Positions 23,381 through 34,403 of a DNA stretch of 64,000 nt are shown here, one piece after another (position 1 is the first letter of the stretch; each line of letters starts with the position of its first letter). A program made the position numbers and the translations under genes. Origin of the DNA: Limnanthes douglasii subsp. nivea (Eukaryota; Streptophyta; Magnoliopsida; Brassicales; Limnanthaceae); assembly GCA_036936605.1 (NCBI GenBank), contig JAUPFV010000001.1, positions 119,978,771-120,042,770 on the forward strand, read 5' to 3'. Below the pieces are notes generated by a model. The model saw only the letters and a list, made by a program, of their open reading frames with translations. It ran no database searches and was not told the DNA's origin.

Positions 23381-24330
23381 TCATAGTCTAATGTGATATA
23401 GGCGCTTGTTTCTAACACCACCTGCAAAATTGAAATCCCACCTCGTAGTTGATTTTTTATGACTAAAATTGTTGATCCGATTTGCATTCGTGTATCTTTT
23501 AAGTACCCCGAGAAAATTAGAATACTGGAGACACATGATTTTTGTATTTTCAAAGTATATTAATACCCTTTCAATAACATCCCAATGTTCCACACTTGGA
23601 CTATTTGTAAATTGACTTAATTTACTTACTGCGAACGAAATATTTTCCTTAGTGCACAAAGTTGCATACATCAAACTTCCTACTACACTAGTGTATTCTA
23701 ATTGAGCCACTGTTTGTCTCTCATTTTTTCTAAGTTTTAAATTATAATCCAATTACGTATGTGCTTCCTTGAATTTCAGATTCTTGAGAGTATTAACCAG
23801 GCTTCCAATATAATAGGATTGACTTAGGGAAAAGGCCCCTAATTATTTCGCAATACATTTATTCTCAAAATAACATATGCTTACTTAAGATCTTCCATCT
23901 TAAAAGTAGAGGACATAAACTTTTTTATTTCAATAATCCCATTTGTATCATAAATTATCATGAAAAATCATATACGTATAAATAGACTATGACCAATATG
24001 TCACCATGAAATTTTAAACCAATTGGATACAATTAGATGATTAAACTTTTCATGTCACTTATTAGGTGTTTGCTTATAATCATATAATGACTTAACGAGC
24101 CTATATACCTTAGATTCATTACCATAAAGTACACAACCTTTGAGTATTCCATCTAGGTCTCCTCACCGAGAACTCTATTTAAGAAATAAATTTTAACATC
24201 CATTTGGTGAATCTTCAAATTGTATGCCGATGAAAGTTCAAAAAGCATCCTAATGCGTGTGGTTCTCACAAGCGGAGCATATATGTTAAAATAGTACATT
24301 AATTATTTTTGTTGAAAACAGTCAGCTATC
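23381..24330 (-). pseudogene. COP-B reverse transcriptase / RNase H
   Basis: The open stretch 23752-23381 reads QLEYTSVVGSLMYATLCT, then ISFAVSKLSQFTNSPSVEHW and STTRWDFNFAGG, the region linking copia RT and RNase H. Farther upstream on the minus strand (about 24280-24160) TTRIRMLFELSSAYNLKIH and QMDVKIYFLN match the RT KTAFLNG region. The catalytic YVDD was not located. Stops and shifts between the pieces show decay. This belongs to the element whose LTRs are at 11170 and 26530. Confidence 0.8.
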
Positions 24331-25199
24331 AATCTTGCTTTAAAAGCTTAAATGGCACAATCCATGTGACAATTCTTCCTAAATATACACTTACAACCAA
24401 TTGGTCTTAAATCCAAAGGTAAATCGATCAATTCCTAAGTGTGATAAGATATGACTGAATCGCCTTTTTCATTTGTGGTATTTTTCCAAAATGTAGAATC
24501 TCAGGACATTATTGATATCTTATAATATTTAAGATCGTCTTTTAAAAAAATATTATCATATTGTTTTGGATGGTTTATGCATAATTTCCTTCTAATAAAT
24601 AGAAAGAAATTATTTGAGAATCTATCTCATCACATCCTAGACCATTAAATCTTCTCGTGCTTTGAATCATATGAGATTCACGCGGTTGTTCTTCAACAAA
24701 AAGTACTTATTATAAAAATATCTCATTGTTTTCCAACGAAGGTATGAATCTTATTATCTTTAAATAATTTTGGATTAAAACCACTATACTTCTCTTGATT
24801 CAAACACTATATTATACTCCAATTATAATAACATATAAGTCTTGTTATTGGTTGCATACTCAATAAACACGCATCTTATAGCTTTAAGACTTAATTTTTT
24901 ATTATTCTTAGATTTGTATTTTACAAAATGCTAAACACCCCCATACTTTGAATAATTCAATATTTAGTTTTATTCCTTCAACTCATATAAAGATATTCTA
25001 ATTTTTTAAGTGAAATAAGATTAACTATGTGACATATAGTTAAAATAACTTCACCTCATAAATTAATATGTAAATTAGAATAAACTAGCATGATATTGGT
25101 CATCTTACTTAATTTTCCATTTTTTGCACTCAACCAACCTACTTTGTTATAACGTATAAGGCACCGAACATTGATGAATTATCTCATACTCTTCAAAAA

Positions 25200-25500
25200 A
25201 ACTAAACAAATATCCTAATTATATTTTTCATCTCTATCACTGTATAAGATTTTAATATTGTTGTCTAATTGATTCTCTACTTCTGTTTTAAAGATCTTAA
25301 ACATACTACATACTTCATCCTTATGTCCGAGCAAATAGAAAAAAGTAAATCTAAAGTAGTCATCAATGAAAGTTGTAAAGTATATTCCCCTCCCCCCCCC
25401 CTCCCCCCGTGATTCAAGATACCATTTACCTCGCATATATTTGTGTGTATCAAGTCTAACCATTTCGTACATTTTTCTACGAACTGTAAGGCTTATTAAT
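25200..25500 (-). pseudogene. COP-B integrase core fragment
   Basis: The minus-strand frame reads YFTTFIDDYFRFTFFYLLGH, then KDEVCSMFKIFKTEVENQLD and IKILYSDRDEKYN, the copia integrase core up to the second catalytic Asp (SDR). A run of C (25387-25408) interrupts the start of the domain. The catalytic Glu lies outside the readable frame. Decayed. Confidence 0.85.
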
Positions 25501-26236
25501 CATTTTAGAATCCATATACAATTCACATTTATCATACGAAGCTATATCACATTTTATAAGTCAATTTTTAATAATTGTATTTATAGTGTTATGTCCTATA
25601 GGAGAAATTTCACTATGTCATTACAGGAGTAATCATAAATTAAACTCTTCATTCTACCCATTGAATTTTTGAAAGTACATAGTTTTACCATTATGTTACT
25701 TGAGTTTATTTTCCAAACAAAAATAACTCATTTGGTCATAGTGAGTTTACTAGATTAGTACATATAAAAAATGCATGATTTAACCAGATCATCACCAGAC
25801 ACCAAGCGTTTATTCATTTTTGGAACATAGAAAATATTAGTTTGAGATATCGCTCCCTTATTTGTAATGACTAACTCGACGTTTCTATGTCCTTTCACTT
25901 TTGATATATTGGTATTTCATATTTTCACCTCACACGCATCTCTACTCATTTCAATTTATTTGAATAAAACTCTATCATGTGCATTATGTACCGATACAAA
26001 TGTATCATTGAACCAACCATCAGATTTATCTTCTGTATTATTGACTTATGCCAACATTGTCACAAATTCTTCTTTCATAGAATTTAAATTTTCACTTTTT
26101 TTAAGATTGCAATCTCTTTCAAAATAACCAAGTCTATAAATGCAACTCTACTCATCTAGAGGCTTGTTATGTTTTTGGTTCCAAGTGTAAATCATGAGAG
26201 TTTTTTTATTCAATCATCTTTATACTCCTGAAATTT

Positions 26237-26460
26237 TTACTCGTAGAATATTTCTCCACCTTTTGCGGATACAAATACTTTAATTATGTTTCTACATTCA
26301 AGAGTTTGAGAGAGAAGAATATTTCTAACTAGAAACTTATAGACTGCGCATTTAGATATTAGAGAATTAGTGGTATCTATGTATCTTCTTAAACATGTTC
26401 CATATTTGAATGTCGATGTCGAGAACATCACTTTGTCCTTCAACGTTGCATGATTTTATC
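26237..26460 (-). pseudogene. COP-B gag-region fragment
   Basis: A 68-codon minus-strand open stretch between the integrase and primer-binding site of COP-B. Position and the residue style (KFLVRNILLSQTLE) fit a copia Gag or the start of the polyprotein, but no diagnostic motif is visible. Weak on its own; it rests on context. Confidence 0.4.
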
Positions 26461-26520
26461 CATAACACACATCTAATTGAACTTGATCTTTGTTCATGAC
26501 CATATTTCTTTCCACTTTCA

Positions 26521-26530
26521 TGATACCAAT
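26521..26530 (-). other. COP-B primer-binding site
   Basis: Minus strand ttggtatcatg, close to the initiator-Met tRNA site tggtatcagagc used by most copia elements, beside the 5' LTR. Confidence 0.6.
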
Positions 26531-26966
26531 TTTTTTTTTTTAGAAAATAGAGTACAAAAACAAAAATTTACAAAAAGTTGAAGATGAATTTTCGCCGGAA
26601 AAATCATCTAGAAAGTATGAAATATTATATTTTCCAAAAATATTATTTAGGTTAATCTTATTGATTTAATCCACTAATGAAATTTATTTTGGGATATAAC
26701 AAATTTTATGATATCACATACAAGCAACTGGAAATCTAAAATCAAAGTAAGATACATATTGATAATAAAGGAGAGATAATGAGATTTATAAAATATTGTT
26801 TATTCATCTATAGGGCATCTAACTATTTATAAAGATAATGCGGTCCTCGAGTGCAAGTTTTTACAAAACTATTATGAAGAAATTATCGGTTAGACAATTT
26901 TTTAGAAATGCACAATCCTTAAAAGATGCACTTGTTCAAGTTTGTCGCGCCAATATTTTTTTGTTG
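26530..26966 (-). repeat. COP-B 5' LTR, inner part
   Basis: Aligns with 11190-11600 through diverged but collinear blocks. It stops at the CAATG duplication of CHR-1 and resumes at 31925. Confidence 0.65.
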
Positions 26967-26971
26967 CAATG
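26967..26971. repeat. Left target-site duplication of CHR-1 (CAATG)
   Basis: caatg precedes the LTR start tggtagcg and recurs at 31920-31924 after the right LTR. Confidence 0.85.
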
Positions 26972-27487
26972 TGGTAGCGTCGAACTACGAGATGGAACAG
27001 ATAACGGAAAATACTATAATAGAAAGATAAAAACAGAAAATTGATAATCAATAACCCTATGTCAAAGTATAGGAGACTTTAGAGAAAACTCAAGTTCCAA
27101 TTAAAAAAAGTCCGACGACAAAACTAGGGTTTGAGAGACTTTTACAGACGTTCTCAAAACCCTAAACGAAAACTACAGCTTGTTCCTTACGAAATAAATT
27201 AAAGCATAGCCGAATTTCAAAGCGATTGAAGCTGGTTAACTATCTTAATAAAATCCAACAAAAATAGAAAAATGTATAAAATTCATGAAAACAACATAGT
27301 GAGAGCTTAAACAATGGAATTTAGGGCCTAGACTTCATCACAATGTGATGCTTCTAAATCGTTGGGCCTCTTGACACATTCGATTTGAGTGGTCGCAACA
27401 CCTAATTATGATACCTGGGCCCCAAATAAAGGCCGTTTCTGTTTGTCCAAAAGGGCCATATAGCCATGGGCTCGTACAACTACATCA
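26972..27487 (-). repeat. CHR-1 3' LTR
   Basis: Left LTR in window orientation, starting tggtagcg and ending tacatca. It pairs with 31437-31919 over most of its length, with many substitutions and a roughly 26-base gap near 27431-27456. Confidence 0.85.
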
Positions 27488-27753
27488 TCATCTCCTTCTT
27501 CGGAAGAATTGACCCACGAATTCTCAGCTTCATCATCCCCAGTAGCATTGGTAAAAGGCACCAGGTGCTCCACGTTGAAAACGTTATGGGTCTTCATGTG
27601 GCTGAGTAGCTTCAAACTGTACGCATTAGGATTAATTTTTTCAATGATTTCAAACGGACTCACCTTCCTTGCAGCTAACATTTTGTACTCTTGCCCACGA
27701 TAACGATCTCTGGTCAAAACTGCCCATACAAAGTCCCCTAATGCAAACTCCAC
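27406..27753 (-). pseudogene. CHR-1 integrase C-terminal region, overlapping the 3' LTR
   Basis: 115 codons: an ALGDFVWAVLTRDRY start, a KVSPFEIIEKINPNAYSLKL fold and HMKTHNVFNVEHLVPF, the GPY/F-like C-terminus of gypsy integrase. It continues through an acidic linker to a stop at 27406. The last 80 or so bases lie within the 3' LTR (to 27487), a feature known from CRM-type centromeric retrotransposons. This exon-like block is open, while neighbouring parts of pol are broken. Confidence 0.8.
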
Positions 27754-28008
27754 TAGTCGGTGCTTCTTATCTGCGACAACCTTGTACTTCGGTGTTGTTT
27801 TCTTCAGGTGCTTGCGTGTGTTCTCATGGATCTACCATAGATCAGCAATGGAGTTCTCGACCCTAGCTGGAACCTTGTCAAGCGTTGGGAAATCCAAATC
27901 TATAGGACCCCGTGGGTTATAACCATAGACTACCACGAAGGGACTATACTTAGTATTGCGCTTGTGGTGCCTGTTGTAAGCGAAGTTAACGTGATAAAGA
28001 TGAGAATC

Positions 28009-28739
28009 TCATGCTTTCAAGTCCTCAGAGACCTCTATATGTAACATATTGCCTAACGTTGGATTAGTTACCTCAGTTTGGCCGTTTGTTTGCGGGTGAT
28101 ACACACTGCTAAAACTCAGCTTGGTGTTTGTAAGGCGCCACAAACACCTCCAAAAATGCCTGACAAACCGCGTATCGCGATCAGAAACGATATTCAGGGG
28201 TAGACCATGTAAGAGGTAGACCTCAAGAAAGTATAAATTAGCAACATTCACAACATCTGTCGTTTTCTTACAGACAATAAAATGAGCCATCTTAGAAAAC
28301 CTGTTAACCACCACAAAATAGAATTGTTACCTCTATGTGTTCTTGGTAGCCCATATACGAAATCCATGTTGACTCTTCGCCATGGTCCTTCCGGTATTAG
28401 GAGTGGTAGGTATAGACCTGCGTCAGAGGATGTACCTTTTGCGACCTGGTAAACTCGACAACCAGCTACAAAATGGATAACATTTCGCCTCAAATGCGGC
28501 ATGAAGAACTTACTGGATATAGAGTGAAGGGTTTGATCTCTACCACCATGGCCCTCATTGTGTATCTCCTGTACAATCAGTAACCTCAAACTGCCCTTAG
28601 GAATATAGAGTAAATTACATTTGAAGAGGTAATCGTTGCTCGCTGCAAGATATTTTCTCAAACCTGCGCAGACGTCTTCTAGAATGGGACCAAAATATGG
28701 ATCGATAGCCAGTAAATCCTTCATCATCTCGAATCCCAC
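28009..28739 (-). pseudogene. CHR-1 integrase zinc region and catalytic core
   Basis: Two overlapping frames. 28739 leftwards reads LLIVQEIHNEGHGGRDQTL, then CRVYQVAK (C-x2-C changed to CRVY) and GPWRRVNMDFVYGLP, which holds the first Asp. After a frameshift MVVNRFSKMAHF, NIVSDRDTRF (second Asp) and YHPQTNGQTEVTN (Glu) follow. This is a standard gypsy D-D-E integrase order. The zinc-ligand loss and the frame break make it inactive. Confidence 0.85.
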
Positions 28740-28997
28740 AACTTCTCATTCCATACGAATCATCATAATGTGTCAGCTCAGTGCATCAGGTACACGGTTA
28801 ACTACCCCCGAAGTATGCTTGATGGAAAAGGTAAATTATTGAGTAAATGCTGCCCAGCGTGCATGGTGGTAAGAGAACTTCTCCTCACTCTGTAGATGCT
28901 TCAAGGCCTTATGATCGGTGGATATGACAAATTCATTATAGGAAAAGTAAGAACTTCAGTGCTTCAAAGCTCGTACAAAAACATAAAACTCATTGTC

Positions 28998-29770
28998 TTA
29001 GATGTTGTAGTTGAGTTTAGCTCCACTCAAATTTTCACTGAAGTAGGCTACAAGTCGGCCTCGTTTCCTGAGTACAGGTCCAACGCCCAATCCGGGCGCA
29101 TCACAATGCATTTCAAACCTTGCAAAAAAGTTAGGTAAAACCAGAATCGGTGGAGTGGTCAGTCTTACCTTGATATCTTCAAACGCAGTAGTTGTTTCAA
29201 GGGTCCAGATGAACGCCTTGCCCTTCATACAATCCGTAATAGGAGCCATAACAGTGCTCAAGTTTTTTATAAACCTGTTATAAAAGGAGACCAATCCGTG
29301 AAAATATCGATTTCAGTGATAGAAATAGGTGCAGGTCAGTCACGCATTGCTACCACTATTGACTTATCCACTGACAAACCATCATTTGACACAACATACC
29401 CCAGGAAAGAGAACCGAATCTGTCATAAAGCAACACTATCGAGTCCCTCATAAAACTTTTCTCATTTCAAAACAACCAACACTTCCTGTAAGTGCTGGAG
29501 GTGTAGCTCCTCCATAGTAGTATATATGAGAATATCGTCAAAGTACACAACTATAAATTTTCCAATGAACGGGCGAAATACATGGTTCATAACCCGCATG
29601 AACATGCTAGGAGCGTTGGAAAGGCCGAATGGTATGACCATCCACTCAAACCGACCTTCTCGGGTTTTAAAGGCTGTTTTCCACTCATCTCTCATGCGAA
29701 TACGAATCTGGTGATATTTGCTCTTCAAATCCAGCTTCGTAAACACGGTTGCACCACTCAACTGATCCAG
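28998..29770 (-). pseudogene. CHR-1 reverse transcriptase and RNase H fragment
   Basis: 29761-29462 reads [40 protein letters not shown] and [10 protein letters not shown] with the catalytic FDD. 29294-28998 reads FYNRFIKNLSTVMAPI, then FEMHCDAPGLGVGPVL, the start of RNase H with its Asp. The RT N-terminus is missing. It is replaced by about 100 bp that repeats gacacttctatcatat (about 29790-29860), suggesting a small rearrangement. Confidence 0.88.
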
Positions 29771-29929
29771 TAAATCTTTAAGGCAAGTAAAAGGACACTT
29801 CTATCATATGTAACTATAGCGGTTATTTCTACCATCATATGTGACACTTCTATCATATTGCCATGGTCGGCCTAGAAATAAGTGACAAACATCCATAGCA
29901 ATGACATCGCACCATGCCTTATCCTTATA

Positions 29930-30130
29930 GTTACCAACATAAAAAGACACCAGACATCTTTTAGAGATTGTTACCTCACTACCTTTCTTTAACTAGGCTA
30001 GCTTGTAGGGGTTTGGGTGGTCTTCTGTTTTCAGGGCCAGCTTTTGCACAGCTTCTTCAGAAATAACGTTTTCACCGCTCCCTGAATCAATAACAAATTT
30101 TCATACCTTTCCCCTGATAGTACAAATCGA
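29930..30130 (-). pseudogene. CHR-1 aspartic protease
   Basis: The minus strand reads KFVIDSGSGENVISEEAVQ with the active-site DSG at 30080-30088, then ALKTEDHPNPYKLA and, past a stop, VSFYVGNYKDKAWCDVIAMD. This is the plant chromovirus protease layout. The stop (tag, about 29993) breaks it. Confidence 0.75.
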
Positions 30131-30339
30131 CTAGAAAATATTGTTTCGTAGCCAATCATCCCCTTCACTCCTTGCTTTGGGCGTCAAACAGATACGCCTT
30201 AAAACCAATACATGTCCAACATCTCCTCGTGTCACCTGGTCCTCTTGAACCTCATCAACAACATCCTCTAGTTCCTCATCAAACCGTGGGTCCCTTTCCA
30301 TGTCAAAATCAGCAGCTTCAGTGAACAAACCCCTCAATT

Positions 30340-31404
30340 GTTGTGGTTGTTATCGTAATTTTGGACACTGTAAAGCAACGTGCCCTATTTCATGACAATG
30401 ATAGCACCGATACACATAGAAGTGACAGTTGGTACTCTTAGGCTAGGACCGGGAACTGTCATTTTTGGACACGTCATTGGAGTTGTTCTAGTAGTATTTC
30501 CTCCATAAGGCATTCGTGAAAGGGCTTTCTCCAGATGTAGTGCGTTTTAATGTGCTTCAGACACATTCACAGGGTCAAACATGTTCAGCTGGTTCTGAAA
30601 GTGTTGTCTCATCCCACCTATGTAGGGAGATACTAACTGATTTCCTGAATCAACAATATCGACATGGTTTTGTAGCTTGAAAAAATCGTTAGTGTATTCG
30701 TCAACAATCCTTGACCCTTGTTTAAGGTTTTGGAACTGCTAATACATTATATGTGTATAGTTGTAAGGCAAAAACGCAACCCTCAAGTGCTTCACAAATT
30801 TAGCCCAAGTTGTTATTTTTGGCTTACCTTGCCTTGATTTGGTCGGCTTGAGCTGCTGCCACCAAGATGCAGCTCGGCCTCAGAATTTAGTTGCAGCTAA
30901 TTGTACCCGTTTTGCAACCGGAACCTCCTTGAAATCAAGGACTTCTTCAACTGAGGCGATCCAATCTAAAAACTCCTCTGGTTCGAGACCCACTTCGAAC
31001 TCTCGGATCTCAAGTCTGAATCCAGATTCCCACCGGTTGTTGGTGTTCTGATCGGCATCTCTCGCTGGCGGCTGCTCAAAGACTTGTTCACGATAATCTT
31101 GTGGGTAATATTGACCCTTACCTTCTTCTCTCTGATGAGCAAAATAATTATGCTCTCGGCCGGCCTCTCTCTCAGATCCCGACGGCTGGTTGCTCCAACT
31201 TGAAGCTCAAAATCCGTTGTTTTGGTTGTTCAACAACATGTGTAGTGCTTCATGTACGTATGTCATCTGGTTTCCCAACGAGTGCATTTTTTCACCAACT
31301 TGGTCGAATCTGTTTTTAAATTGATCACGGTCGACCGATTCTGCGATCGGAAGCGTGGAATTCCCACGCAAGGATCTCTTTGGTGGCATACCTTCGTAAC
31401 CCAC
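30340..31404 (-). pseudogene. CHR-1 gag with CCHC knuckle
   Basis: Start MPPKRSLRGNS near 31390. The Gag core follows at about 31060-30560: LEPEEFLDWIASVEEVLDF, then AASWWQQLKPTK and a VDEYTNDFFKLQNH segment. The nucleocapsid knuckle CYHCHEIGHVALQC lies at about 30365-30410. Several stops and frame changes interrupt it. Gag would form the particle and bind RNA. Confidence 0.8.
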
Positions 31405-31423
31405 GTCGTAGGAGCTCTGTCAC

Positions 31424-31433
31424 TCTGATACCA
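31424..31433 (-). other. CHR-1 primer-binding site
   Basis: Minus strand tggtatcaga followed by g, matching the initiator-Met tRNA site, three bases inside the 5' LTR end. Confidence 0.85.
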
Positions 31434-31436
31434 ATA

Positions 31437-31919
31437 TGGTAGTGCCAAACTACAAGACAGAACAGACAGCGGCAAACATAGAGAAAAGAAAGACGAAAAC
31501 AGAAAATTGATAATCGCTAACCCTAGGTCAGAGTATAAGAGACTTTAGAGAATACTCAAGCTCTATTAAAAAAAGTATGACGACAAAACTAGGATTTGAG
31601 AGCTTTATATAGAAGTGCTCGAAACACTAGGCCAAAATTACAGCTTGTTCCTTACGAATTAAAATAAAGGCCAGTAAAATTTCAAAGCGATTGGAGTTGG
31701 TTAAGTATTTTAATAAAATCCAACAAAAATAGAAAATTCACGAAAACAACAAAACGAGGGATTAAACAATGGAATTTAGGGTATGGACTTAATCACATAG
31801 TGATGCTTCCGGAAATCGTTGGACTTTTCGACGCGTTCGATTTGAGTGGTCGCACCATCTAATTCTGATACGTAGTCCCAAATAAAGCTATATAGTCATG
31901 AACTCGTGCACCTACGTAA
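31437..31919 (-). repeat. CHR-1 5' LTR
   Basis: Right LTR, starting tggtagtg and pairing with 26972-27487. It ends ctacgtaa where the other LTR has ctacatca, so the terminal CA is mutated. It is followed by CAATG (31920-31924). Confidence 0.85.
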
Positions 31920-31924
31920 CAATG
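31920..31924. repeat. Right target-site duplication of CHR-1 (CAATG)
   Basis: Matches 26967-26971. COP-B LTR sequence resumes just after it. Confidence 0.85.
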
Positions 31925-32300
31925 ATAACTAGTTAGTTTTTTAGTATTTTTTAAAATATCACAATATTAGCCGTGGCAATTTTTGTTTTGGTCATAACAA
32001 TAGTTCAAATCTTACGTATCTAGATTTTTTTAGAAAAACTTGAAATTCCACGGTACCGGAGCAATCACTTTTTTTTTGCAACGAATTTAGAATTCGAATT
32101 TTCTTAAAATCAATTTACTGTGCGACAAATCTACGATGATCTATAATCTCGTTCTACGAATTTGTTTTGTTTAAAATTTCAATGGTGAACCCTGTTTGCA
32201 GCAAACTATCTTCTTTAAACCACATTATTGAGGAGGTCCATCTAACCTCTTCCATATTTCACCTTTTTATTTTAGTATGATTTTGTTTATACGAATTCGT
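31925..32300 (-). repeat. COP-B 5' LTR, outer part
   Basis: Collinear with 11600-12043: cacaatattagccgtggcaa against cacaatattcgccacgacaa, and gatctataatctcgtt against gacctataatctcgta. The outer end is approximate. Confidence 0.6.
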
Positions 32301-32582
32301 TTTCGGATCTACGTATCCTAAAACAAAAAGAATATTTGTAAGGTTTAGAAACGGCTATGATTTTCATTAAATAAAATGATGGACAAGTGACTAACCTAAT
32401 TTCTACTAAACCGGTCGAAACTCACCTGCCCTATTAATGATCCTCAGGAGAAAACAGTATTTATATTAGTTAATTATATGAGCTAAATAGGAATTTGACT
32501 AGTTTCTTGGAACAAGACAAAAGAAATAGGTGACTCAAAAAACTAAAGAGGTCTCTTCTTCTTGACTAGCTGCTAATGTCCT

Positions 32583-34403
32583 TCACTTCAAGGTAGACCC
32601 GGATGGTGGGTTATCCATACATTGGCTGGACCGTGACCCTTGACGATTTAGTAGCTCTTGAGCCAACGATTGAAAATCTCCACCACCTACTGTGGTTGAT
32701 AACGATGTCGAGCCTAAAATTCCATTGCCTCCTAGTTGGTCTATTAGTACTTGTCTTGGCTGCATGGCCCATGCAGATTGTGGCACTGTTGGATCAAATA
32801 TCATAGATAAATCGTACATAGTTGTTGCTGTGGAGGAGATGGTCGGGAGATCGGAGATCGAGAGAGGTGGAAATGGTGGTGTTGCAAATGATGGTTGCTG
32901 TGGCTGCGGAAGCTGTAACGTTGCTAAATGTGCTTGTATATATGAAAGCTCCGCTTGTAAATTCACCACCTATACGAAAATTATCAGAACCGAATATAAA
33001 TTTTGTTAATTTAACCTAAATCAAATTCTAATTCTAATCTTAAATTTAGTATAAAATAACACTAAAATAAATTTTAAGAGAAAACCAAAGTAATTTATAA
33101 AATATATATAAAAATATATCATATATACATCAAACTACCACCCATTTGGTCCCTCTTGTCACCGCTTATAAAAATTCTCAAAGAACCTTAATTGTATTTA
33201 TGGCAAGATTTTGGAATTCTATCAACCTTTTGATTATTATTGTAGGACACGTTAAAATGTCTCGTATTGACTAATTTAGTTTGTAAGACAATATCATTAA
33301 AATCTTGAATATAAATTGGAAAATGTTTTTAAATTTCAAAATAACAAAACGAAATGGTCATATCATATTATTACGAAACAACTATATAATCCCAATAAAT
33401 CAAAAAAAGAAAAAGAGACCATCTCCCTAAAACCAGCAACCACCGACCAACTTATTTAATAAACTAAATTAATACACAATATTAAGTGTTATAAATTTCA
33501 GTAAATAACAAAATATGTCCCCTGGTCAACATTCCAAATCTCTACATTTCTTCTTCAATATATAATTTAATATCTCTCGTTATAGGATATCGGTCTCTAG
33601 AATATTCTGACTAAAACAAATAAAAAAGTTCAGACTGTTTCAGAGTAAATTCTTTCTTATAAAGTTATAAAATTTGCTTCCAAATGCTCAAGACCTATTT
33701 GATATATGAACACTTATGAACTAAGGGAACCACCCTATCTTACAAACTTTACTTGGTCATCTAGTCTGATAGTTATCTGGGATCTTTATTGTCAATATAT
33801 ATAATACCATCAAATATGAAAAATGAACTGATCTCGAAGTTAAACAAGAGAGTAAAAGCAACAAGAAAGCTTGAATAATAATTTTTTTTTAATCTATTTC
33901 TACAAAGAAAGTCAATTTGAAGTTCTTGGAAATGATATTCACTCAAAACTAACAAGATGAACAAGAGAGTAAAAGCAAGAAAGTCAAGTTGAAGTCTTTG
34001 GAAATGATATTCACTCAAAACTAAAAAAAAAAAATTCATAAGCAACAATAGTATAAATGAACTTGTACATACATAAATAATGATTTTATTAATGTAAACT
34101 TACTTGTTGTTGAAGAGCAAATATATGAGCAACACAACCATACACAGGATCTCGGATTCGAGCCTGAGCTTCATAGCAAATAGTAACCACAGCATCAAGC
34201 CTCTTATGCACCGGTATCATTAAAAGAAGTTTCGACACATTACTCGCTCCGAAAACCTTATGAACTGCAGCAAATTGAGCTGCCCCTTGTTCGGCGTCAA
34301 AGTAAGGTGCAAAAATACACCCTGGAATACATTTTCTCCTTAGGAACTTGCACGCCCCACACGGTCCAGCACCACTGCTACTGCTAGGGTTTGAAGTACT
34401 CAT
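32583..34403 (-). CDS. LBD18-like: LOB-domain (LBD) transcription factor, two exons
   Basis: Nuclear plant-specific DNA-binding protein of 228 residues. Exon 1 is 34403-34104 (100 codons, ATG at 34403). The intron is 34103-32970 (1,134 bp, GTAAGT...GTATAG, phase 0). Exon 2 is 32969-32583. The LOB domain has the zinc-like CX2CX6CX3C (C15, C18, C25, C29 in [16 protein letters not shown]), the GAS block [17 protein letters not shown], the DPVYG turn, and a perfect LX6LX3LX6L (L97, L104, L108, L115) that spans the splice junction. That intron position is usual for class I LBDs. The C-terminus ([27 protein letters not shown]) resembles the Arabidopsis LBD18/LBD30 group, which act in xylem and lateral root development; this assignment is from memory. 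No stop or shift interrupts it. It is the only intact host gene seen. Confidence 0.92.
33843..34025. repeat. Imperfect direct duplication inside the LBD intron
   Basis: The block aacaagagagtaaaagca...ttggaaatgatattcactcaaaacta occurs twice (about 33843-33958 and 33960-34025). The second copy lacks about 45 bp of the first. Confidence 0.75.

Larger units (their letters stand above)
26972..31919 (-). mobile_element. CHR-1: Ty3/gypsy chromovirus-like element inside COP-B LTR
   Basis: Minus-strand element of 4,948 bp with diverged LTRs, CAATG duplications, an initiator-Met primer-binding site and the order gag, protease, RT, RNase H, integrase. The polyprotein reading runs into the 3' LTR, as known for the CRM clade of chromoviruses. 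Many frameshifts and a deletion at the start of RT show it is old. The clade (CRM versus Reina-like) is an inference. Confidence 0.88.
11170..32300 (-). mobile_element. COP-B: Ty1/copia element, interrupted by TAT-1 and CHR-1
   Basis: A minus-strand copia element is reconstructed from its ends and coding order. Its 3' LTR and polypurine tract lie at 11170-12056, RT-RNase H at 23381-24330, integrase at 25200-25500, gag at 26237-26460, the primer-binding site at 26521-26530, and the 5' LTR from 26530 onward. TAT-1 sits inside the body (12396-22853) and CHR-1 inside the 5' LTR (26972-31919), so COP-B is older than both. Removing both leaves roughly 5.7 kb, a normal copia size. The outer ends are approximate. 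Confidence 0.75.
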
